A DNA stretch of 64,000 nucleotides from Atrina japonica (Eukaryota > Mollusca > Bivalvia > Pterioida > Pinnidae): positions 1 to 64,000 of the forward strand of contig BROG01000441.1 in the NCBI GenBank assembly GCA_030159075.1, read 5' to 3'. The notes below the pieces were generated by a model. That model searched no databases and was not told where the DNA came from. It saw nothing but the letters and a program-made list of their open reading frames with translations. Of the stretch, positions 63,876 through 64,000 are shown one piece after another. Within the stretch, counting starts at the first letter, position 1; every line of letters begins with the position of its first letter. The position numbers were made by a program, and so were the translations under genes.

Positions 63876-64000
63876 CTACTGATTAGCGTAAATATACAAT
63901 TTTTTCAGAGTAAAAAGGCCTTAATGTTATTATGATGAATACCTTAGACTAAAACGGAAATCTAGTTTATTTTCTGTTATATAGTTTTGTGATGGATTTA

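Overview
The window looks like nuclear DNA from an invertebrate, most likely a marine bivalve mollusc. It is AT-rich, with long (AT)n, (CA)n and (GA)n tracts. It also carries tRNA-derived SINEs, Penelope-like retroelements with hammerhead-ribozyme motifs, Tc1/mariner and LINE wreckage, and 40-60 bp minisatellites. The taxon is an inference from this repeat content. There are no prokaryotic features, and most long open frames are simple-repeat artefacts.

The left 36 kb is dominated by one split gene on the minus strand. Its start codon is at 36311, and at least 24 coding exons can be joined with consistent reading phase down to position 270 (1145 codons). The predicted product is a mucin-like type II membrane protein. 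In order it has a tyrosine-rich cytoplasmic tail, one transmembrane helix, a short stalk, a SEA domain (exons 5-7), a Thr/Pro mucin exon with a 20-residue tandem repeat, and a Pro/Thr linker. Then come two copies of an unrecognised six-cysteine module (6C-1, 6C-2), a second linker, a second SEA domain (exons 15-17), three more 6C modules (6C-3 to 6C-5), and a last short exon near the window edge. Both SEA domains keep a Gly-Ser cleavage-type motif directly after a phase-2 intron. Every module is bounded by phase-1 introns, so modules can be added or lost without frameshift. The layout suggests that a block of linker, SEA, 6C, 6C was duplicated. In the upstream block the SEA module is dead, and one degraded SEA exon survives at 26.5 kb.

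The introns hold the duplication scars and later insertions. A roughly 40-bp minisatellite sits in paralogous intron positions at 5.4, 8.6-11.3 and 20.6-21.95 kb. Penelope-like (PLE) copies lie at 0.5, 4.6-5.3, 12.1-13.9, 14.4, 18.7, 19.9, 22.3-23.5 and 25.4 kb. The 22.3-23.5 kb copy differs from its 13 kb sister almost only by A-to-G changes on its sense strand, in clusters, which is the footprint expected of adenosine-deaminase (ADAR-type) hyper-editing. Conserved PLE terminal sequences contain hammerhead-ribozyme motifs.

From 36.5 to 64 kb I see no convincing host gene. This half holds satellite-like dispersed repeats, foldback/MITE elements (including a G-run-rich one present twice), a Tc1/mariner pseudogene, a LINE pseudogene, a SINE fragment, more PLE/hammerhead relics and many long microsatellites. 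All exon joins are my own reading of splice signals, phase and paralogy; there is no transcript evidence.
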